Made by a program: the position numbers and the translations under genes. 17,763 nucleotides of DNA, from contig JBBQCS010000064.1 in assembly GCA_038318895.1 (NCBI GenBank), forward strand, positions 1 through 17,763, in the 5' to 3' direction. Of the stretch, positions 15,349 to 17,763 are shown piece by piece (the stretch's first letter is position 1; each line of letters opens with the position of its first letter). The stretch comes from UBA11222 sp030652895. Its GTDB lineage: Bacteria; Pseudomonadota; Alphaproteobacteria; UBA11222. The notes under the pieces were generated by a model that worked only from the letters and a program-made list of their open reading frames with translations, searched no databases and was not told the origin of the DNA.

Positions 15349-15418
15349 ATTATGTCCTTGGGCTTTTTGCTTTGCGATCTACATGATACAAGTCTCGCCT
15401 GGTTTTGGGAAATAATGC
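15349..15418. promoter_or_regulatory. Divergent xseA / purD promoter region
   Basis: These 70 bases must hold promoters for both xseA (minus) and purD (plus). A TACATGATACAAG stretch at 15390-15402 could supply a -10 on either strand (TATCAT on the minus strand), and TTGGGC at 15358-15363 could be a -35 for purD. The xseA ribosome-binding site AAGGAC (15359-15354) and the purD site GGGA (15407-15410) are clear; the promoter elements are not. Confidence 0.35.
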
Positions 15419-16702
15419 ATGAATATATTGTTGATCGGATCCGGCGGGCGAGAGCATGCGCTGGCCTGGGCGCTGCGCAAGTCGCCATTGCTGGGCAAAT
15501 TGTATTGCGCGCCGGGTAATGGCGGCATTGCGGCGCTGGCCGCGTGCGTTGATCTGGACCCGCTTGATTTTGCCGCCGTCACCGGGTTCGTGCGGGCGCA
15601 GGACATTGATTTTGTCATTGTCGGCCCCGAGGCGCCGCTGGTGGCCGGGCTGGTGGATCACCTTACGGCGCAGGGCGTCAAGGCCTTTGGTCCGACGGCC
15701 GCGGCAGCAAGACTGGAAGGGTCGAAGGGGTTTACCAAGGATCTGTGCGCGGCCAATAATATCCCAACCGCCGCCTATCAGCGGTTCAAGGACGCCGACG
15801 CCGCCAAACAGTATATTCGCCAACAGGGGGCGCCGATTGTCATCAAGGCGGATGGGTTGGCGGCGGGCAAAGGTGTCGTCCTTGCCCAGACACAGGCCGA
15901 AGCGCACGCCGCCGTTGACGACATATTGGGCGGTGCATTCGGTGCGGCTGGCGCGGAACTGGTGGTTGAAGAATTTTTGTATGGCGAGGAGGCCAGCTTC
16001 TTTGTGCTGGTGGATGGCGAGACCGCTCTGCCGCTGGCCACCGCGCAGGACCACAAACAGGTGGGGGATGGCGATACCGGCCCCAACACCGGCGGCATGG
16101 GGGCCTATTCCCCCGCTCCGGTGATGAGTGATGAAATTTGCGCCCAGACCATGCGCCGGATCATTGAGCCCACCGTCGCCGCCATGGCGCGCGCGGGGAC
16201 GCCGTTCAAAGGTGTGCTGTTCGCCGGACTGATGATTACGGACAAGGGGCCCTATTTGATCGAATATAATGCCCGCTTTGGCGACCCGGAATGTCAGGTG
16301 CTGATGGCGCGGCTGCAAAGCGATCTGCTGCCCGCGCTGTTGGCGTCCGCTGACGGTGCGCTTGCGGGCGTCAGACTGGACTGGTCAATGCTGGCCGCCG
16401 TAACAGTGGTGATGGCGGCCAAAGGCTATCCCGGCGCCTATAATAAGGCCGAGCCGATCGGGGGCCTTGAGGCGGCAGGCCAGGTACCGGGGGTGCAGAT
16501 ATTTCATGCGGGAACCACGGCAAGCGGGGGAAAAATCCTTAGCAACGGTGGGCGCGTGCTGAATATCACCGCCACCGGGGATACAATCACGCAGGCGGTC
16601 AATCGCGCCTACAGCGCGGTAGATAAAGTCGAGTGGCCGGGCGGTTTCTGCCGCCGCGATATTGCATGGCGGGCACTGGAAAGAGAGCGCCAAAGCAGTT
16701 AA
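15419..16702 (+). CDS. purD: Phosphoribosylamine-glycine ligase (GAR synthetase)
   Basis: PurD joins glycine to 5-phosphoribosylamine using ATP, the second step of purine synthesis. The 427-residue monofunctional form is standard for bacteria. The N-domain begins MNILLIGSGGREHALAWAL and carries VGPEAPL at 69-75. The ATP-grasp part includes IKADGLAAGKGV at 142-153, VVEEFLYGEEASFF around 182-195, QDHKQVGDGDTGPNTGGMG at 210-228 and EYNARFGDPE at 282-291, which carries metal-binding residues. The C-domain has VTVVMAAKGYPG. The ATG at 15419 has GGGA nine bases upstream; a nearby ATG at 15415 is out of frame. Its neighbours are not purine genes, so it is likely transcribed on its own or with the next gene 45 bases downstream. 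Confidence 0.97.
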   Translation: MNILLIGSGGREHALAWALRKSPLLGKLYCAPGNGGIAALAACVDLDPLDFAAVTGFVRAQDIDFVIVGPEAPLVAGLVDHLTAQGVKAFGPTAAAARLEGSKGFTKDLCAANNIPTAAYQRFKDADAAKQYIRQQGAPIVIKADGLAAGKGVVLAQTQAEAHAAVDDILGGAFGAAGAELVVEEFLYGEEASFFVLVDGETALPLATAQDHKQVGDGDTGPNTGGMGAYSPAPVMSDEICAQTMRRIIEPTVAAMARAGTPFKGVLFAGLMITDKGPYLIEYNARFGDPECQVLMARLQSDLLPALLASADGALAGVRLDWSMLAAVTVVMAAKGYPGAYNKAEPIGGLEAAGQVPGVQIFHAGTTASGGKILSNGGRVLNITATGDTITQAVNRAYSAVDKVEWPGGFCRRDIAWRALERERQSS

Positions 16703-16747
16703 TATGCGCTAACATAAGAAAAACATACGCAGCCGGGGACAGGGACC

Positions 16748-17763
16748 ATGGAAGAAGAACCTAACAGACAGGAGCAATTTTCCGGCACCAAGGAAGTTGA
16801 CCCGAAGCACCGCATCGATGAGAAGGCGCTGCTGGCCTATATGCAAAAGCATGTTGAAGGCTTTGCAGGCCCGCTGCATCTTGAGGAATTCAAGGGCGGC
16901 CAGTCCAACCCGACTTACAAGCTGAATACGCCGCGCGCCGCCTATGTGCTGCGCCGCAAGCCGCCCGGCCTGTTGCTGAAATCCGCCCACGCGGTCGATC
17001 GCGAATATAAGGTGATTTCCGCCCTGAACAAAACCAGCATTCCTGTGCCGCGCACTTTTAGTATGTGTGAGGATGAAAGCGTTCTTGGCACCATGTTCTA
17101 CATTATGGAATGTGTCGAAGGGCGGGTGTTCTGGGAGCCGCTGGTCCCCGGCATCAGCAAAGAAGACCGCAGCAAAATTTTTGACAGCCAGGTCAGCTTC
17201 ATGGCCAATCTGCATAAGGTCGATTACGCCGCCATCGGGCTGGGTGATTTCGGCAGCCCCGGAAATTATTTCGCCCGGCAGATTTCACGCTGGACGAAAC
17301 AGTATCAGGCGTCCGAAACCGAAGAGATCAAGGAAATGAACCGGCTGATCGACTGGCTGCCGAACAATATTCCGCCCGATGATTCGGTCAGCCTGGTGCA
17401 CGGCGATTTCCGGCTGGACAACGCCATTGTACATCCAACAGAACCACGCATCATTGCGGCGCTGGATTGGGAACTGTCCACCATCGGCCACCCGCTGGGG
17501 GATTTCACCTATCATCTGATGCAATGGCGCAGCCCGGATTCAGATCTGGGCACCACCCCCGAAGCGGACCTGCGCGCCATGGGCATCCCGCTCGAGAAGG
17601 AATACGCCGCGCGCTATTGCGAATTAACCGGACGCAAGAGCATCGAGAATCTCGACTTCTACTTCGCCTATAATTTTTTCCGGCTGGCGGGAATTCTGCA
17701 AGGCATTCTGGGCCGGGTACGCGACGGCACGGCGGCCAGCGAACATGCCGCAGAACGCGCCGC
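16748..17763 (+). CDS. Phosphotransferase family protein (APH fold, ACAD10/11 N-domain-like), partial
   Basis: This is a kinase-like protein of the aminoglycoside phosphotransferase (APH/choline kinase) fold; 338 residues are visible and the 3' end lies outside. The start is ATG at 16748 with GGGACAGGG just before it. Key motifs are GGQSNPTY at 50-57 (nucleotide loop), YVLRRKPPG at 66-74, the catalytic loop LVHGDFRLDN (H218, D220, N225) and the metal-binding DWE at 240-242, followed by TIGHPLGDFTY. The RRKPPG and GQSNPTY signatures point to the subgroup found beside or fused to acyl-CoA dehydrogenases (as in ACAD10/11, where it phosphorylates 4-hydroxyacyl-CoA), not to true antibiotic kinases. 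Family length suggests only a few residues are missing. A role in fatty acid or hydroxy acid breakdown is inferred; the downstream neighbour is not visible. Confidence 0.85.
   Translation, partial: MEEEPNRQEQFSGTKEVDPKHRIDEKALLAYMQKHVEGFAGPLHLEEFKGGQSNPTYKLNTPRAAYVLRRKPPGLLLKSAHAVDREYKVISALNKTSIPVPRTFSMCEDESVLGTMFYIMECVEGRVFWEPLVPGISKEDRSKIFDSQVSFMANLHKVDYAAIGLGDFGSPGNYFARQISRWTKQYQASETEEIKEMNRLIDWLPNNIPPDDSVSLVHGDFRLDNAIVHPTEPRIIAALDWELSTIGHPLGDFTYHLMQWRSPDSDLGTTPEADLRAMGIPLEKEYAARYCELTGRKSIENLDFYFAYNFFRLAGILQGILGRVRDGTAASEHAAERA

Noticed and set aside
15350..16318. 322-codon open frame on the minus strand, antisense to purD
   Set aside because: purD is certain on the plus strand; the antisense frame is a compositional shadow and would overlap the xseA start region.
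16709..17215. 168-codon minus-strand open frame antisense to the phosphotransferase gene
   Set aside because: The plus-strand frame carries the complete kinase motif set and a good ribosome-binding site; the opposite frame has none.
16748..17763. Aminoglycoside resistance kinase
   Set aside because: The APH fold is shared, but the RRKPPG and GQSNPTY signatures place it with the acyl-CoA-associated group.

Overview
The window is a piece of an alphaproteobacterial chromosome. The evidence is gene order and family content: infA-maf-rng followed by tRNA-Phe, a DUF2093 gene beside xseA, a MarR/OmpR-type pair resembling petP-petR beside ilvE, and a compact msbA-DUF374-waaA-lpxK-lpxL lipid A block. 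The order or genus cannot be set from sequence reading alone. Most of the window is well-behaved core genome. The one clearly accessory locus is at the left edge.

Layout. Positions 1-1335 (minus strand) carry an AbiE-type type IV toxin-antitoxin pair: antitoxin AbiEi, then a nucleotidyltransferase toxin AbiEii that runs off the window. A 14-bp perfect inverted repeat lies just upstream as a probable AbiEi operator. Positions 1586-1661 (minus) are tRNA-Phe(GAA), whose 3' end faces the AbiE locus, so AbiE may sit in an island inserted at that tRNA. Positions 1738-4171 (minus) are infA-maf-rng (initiation factor IF-1, Maf nucleotide pyrophosphatase, ribonuclease G). Positions 4376-5257 (minus) are ilvE, divergent from a MarR regulator - response regulator - histidine kinase operon at 5421-7958. 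A 21-bp dyad covers the MarR start codon.

After only 40 bases the same strand continues into msbA, a DUF374 acyltransferase, waaA, lpxK and an LpxL-family acyltransferase (7999-13688). Every junction within this five-gene lipid A block overlaps by 1-4 bases. It encodes 4'-phosphorylation of the lipid A disaccharide, Kdo transfer, late acylation and flipping across the inner membrane, so it is a nearly complete late lipid A assembly line. It converges on and overlaps a minus-strand pair, DUF2093 and xseA (exonuclease VII large subunit). xseA is divergent from purD (15419-16702). The window ends inside a CoA-metabolism-associated aminoglycoside-phosphotransferase-fold protein.

No CRISPR array, insertion sequence, integrase or rRNA was seen. 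No gene-free stretch exceeds 300 bases; the longest are the 250 bases between abiEi and tRNA-Phe and the 204 bases between ilvE and infA, both described below. I did not find a clearly undescribed system. The best leads are the AbiE locus with its multi-half-site operator next to tRNA-Phe, and the unusual pairing of two acyltransferase families in one lipid A operon directly downstream of a two-component system.
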